A stretch of 6,717 bases of DNA from Gemmatimonadota bacterium. Its GTDB lineage: Bacteria > Gemmatimonadota > Gemmatimonadetes > Longimicrobiales > Gaopeijiaceae. The notes under the pieces are model-generated. The model was not told where the DNA came from, did no database searches, and saw only the letters and a list, made by a program, of their open reading frames with translations. Of the stretch, positions 5,948 to 6,717 are shown piece after piece. Location: NCBI GenBank assembly GCA_018678395.1, contig JAHHMJ010000454.1, positions 1-6,717 of the forward strand, given 5' to 3'. The position numbers and the translations under genes are program-made. The stretch's first letter is position 1. The number at the start of each line of letters is the position of its first letter.

Positions 5948-6717
5948 TCGCAGGGGTCGAGTGCGCCGCTCCGAGCTGCCGGCCCGCCTGGGCCACCGCT
6001 CGAAACTCGCGCTTCCAGCGCTTCGAAAAACGAAAGCGCATGAGGTACGAGAGGAACTCGAACACGGTGGTCGGCCGCACGTTGGAGACCCCGTTTCCGC
6101 GCATGCGGCTGAAGACGTTGAGCTCCAGCACGTCCATGTCCATGTGGTGGGCCTTGATCATGATCTCCGGATCGAGGAGCCACCCCTCGGATCGGAGGGC
6201 CATCGTGTCGAGGGCGGGGCGCGGAAGGAGCTTGGGGCTCCCGTTGATGTCGAGCGATCTCAGCTTCGGCCACATGATGCGGAAGAGCAGGTTGTAGCCG
6301 ACCGAGACGACCTTGCGACGGAAGCCGTCCATGCGAAACCTGCGACGGACCTTGCCGAGGACATGCCCATCCGTCAGCACCACGGCTTCGTAGAGGCGCA
6401 CCACGTCGTCTTCATCGACCTGGCCGTCGGCGGGAATGATCCCCACCCACGGTGCAGCGGCGCGAGGTAGCCCCGACAAGATCCCCGCCCCGTACCCGCG
6501 ATTGACCTCCACGGTCTGGACCAGGATCCGTGGGTTCTCAGCCGACATCGCCGACAGGATGTCCGCGGTTCGGTCCGTCGATCCGTTGTCGACCGCGATG
6601 ATCTCGAGATCGTGCCCGGCGGCCTGAAACGCCTTCATGAGGCGCGGGATCGTGTAGCCGATCAGCGCCTCCTCGTTGTAACACGGGATGACGAAAGACA
6701 CCTCGGGGGTGCCGCCC
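5937..6717 (-). CDS. Family 2 glycosyltransferase, DPM1-like (first in operon, 5' end at or beyond window edge)
   Basis: This is a GT-A-fold family 2 glycosyltransferase. A GTG at 6701-6699 could start a 254-aa protein, but no stop lies upstream and the frame reads GGTPE before VSFVIPCYNEE. Relatives often begin a few residues before this strand, and there is no Shine-Dalgarno site before the GTG, so the true start may be outside the window. Numbered from the GTG, SFVIPCYNEE is 2-11, IIAVDNGSTDRT is 34-45, NRGYGAGILSGL is 67-78, and IIPADGQVDEDD holds Asp-92. The first Asp of the usual DADGQ motif is replaced by Pro, a variant known in some DPM1-like proteins. SLDINGSPKLLPR follows in the middle, with a basic C-terminus (RFSKRWKREF) that may touch the membrane. 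No transmembrane helix is evident. It likely loads a sugar onto polyprenyl phosphate or a lipid-linked acceptor. It overlaps the GT-C gene by 11 bp. Confidence 0.88.
   Translation of the reverse strand, partial: GGTPEVSFVIPCYNEEALIGYTIPRLMKAFQAAGHDLEIIAVDNGSTDRTADILSAMSAENPRILVQTVEVNRGYGAGILSGLPRAAAPWVGIIPADGQVDEDDVVRLYEAVVLTDGHVLGKVRRRFRMDGFRRKVVSVGYNLLFRIMWPKLRSLDINGSPKLLPRPALDTMALRSEGWLLDPEIMIKAHHMDMDVLELNVFSRMRGNGVSNVRPTTVFEFLSYLMRFRFSKRWKREFRAVAQAGRQLGAAHSTPANGG

Noticed and set aside
5168..6043. 291-codon plus-strand open frame opposite the GT-C start
   Set aside because: The composition is highly charged (Arg/Asp/Glu/Gly) with no domain. It is the antisense shadow of hydrophobic membrane-helix codons.

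Overview
This is a GC-rich bacterial window with dense coding and short intergenic gaps. Most of it is a minus-strand cell-envelope glycosylation cluster. The left edge holds two divergent genes for secreted proteins. The high GC, a serine hydrolase with the 'LDAYFAEALEDWPIPGFSV' N-terminus, a Tat-exported SDR-family oxidoreductase and GTG/TTG start options together suggest an environmental Gram-negative such as a Gemmatimonadota member. That assignment is an impression from protein style, not a proof. I saw no tRNA, rRNA, CRISPR array, insertion sequence or phage gene.

Layout, left to right. Bases 1-193 (minus) hold the N-terminal 64 codons of a secreted serine hydrolase that runs off the left edge. 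Bases 194-353 form a divergent intergenic region. Bases 354-899 (plus) encode a 181-aa secreted protein of unknown function, preceded by a good ribosome binding site. After a 19-bp convergent gap, bases 919-2088 (minus) encode a Tat-signal NAD-dependent epimerase/dehydratase-like protein. A 102-bp gap separates it from the block upstream.

Bases 2191-6717 (minus, transcribed right to left) form a tightly overlapped four-gene unit. In transcription order these are a DPM1-like family 2 glycosyltransferase (5' end outside or at the window edge), an 11-bp overlap, a multi-pass GT-C-type membrane protein with a large C-terminal soluble domain, a 4-bp ATGA overlap, a second DPM1-like family 2 glycosyltransferase, a 4-bp GTGA overlap, and a UDP-galactopyranose-mutase-like FAD protein. 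The overlaps strongly suggest one translationally coupled operon.

A working model, which is inference, is that the GT2 enzymes load sugars onto a polyprenyl-phosphate carrier. The GT-C protein would then transfer the sugar to a periplasmic acceptor, and the flavoprotein would modify a sugar nucleotide or lipid-linked sugar. The most unexpected non-coding signal is a perfect 13-bp inverted repeat with an 8-base loop, starting 8 nt after the start codon of the GT-C gene, just where the preceding glycosyltransferase gene ends.
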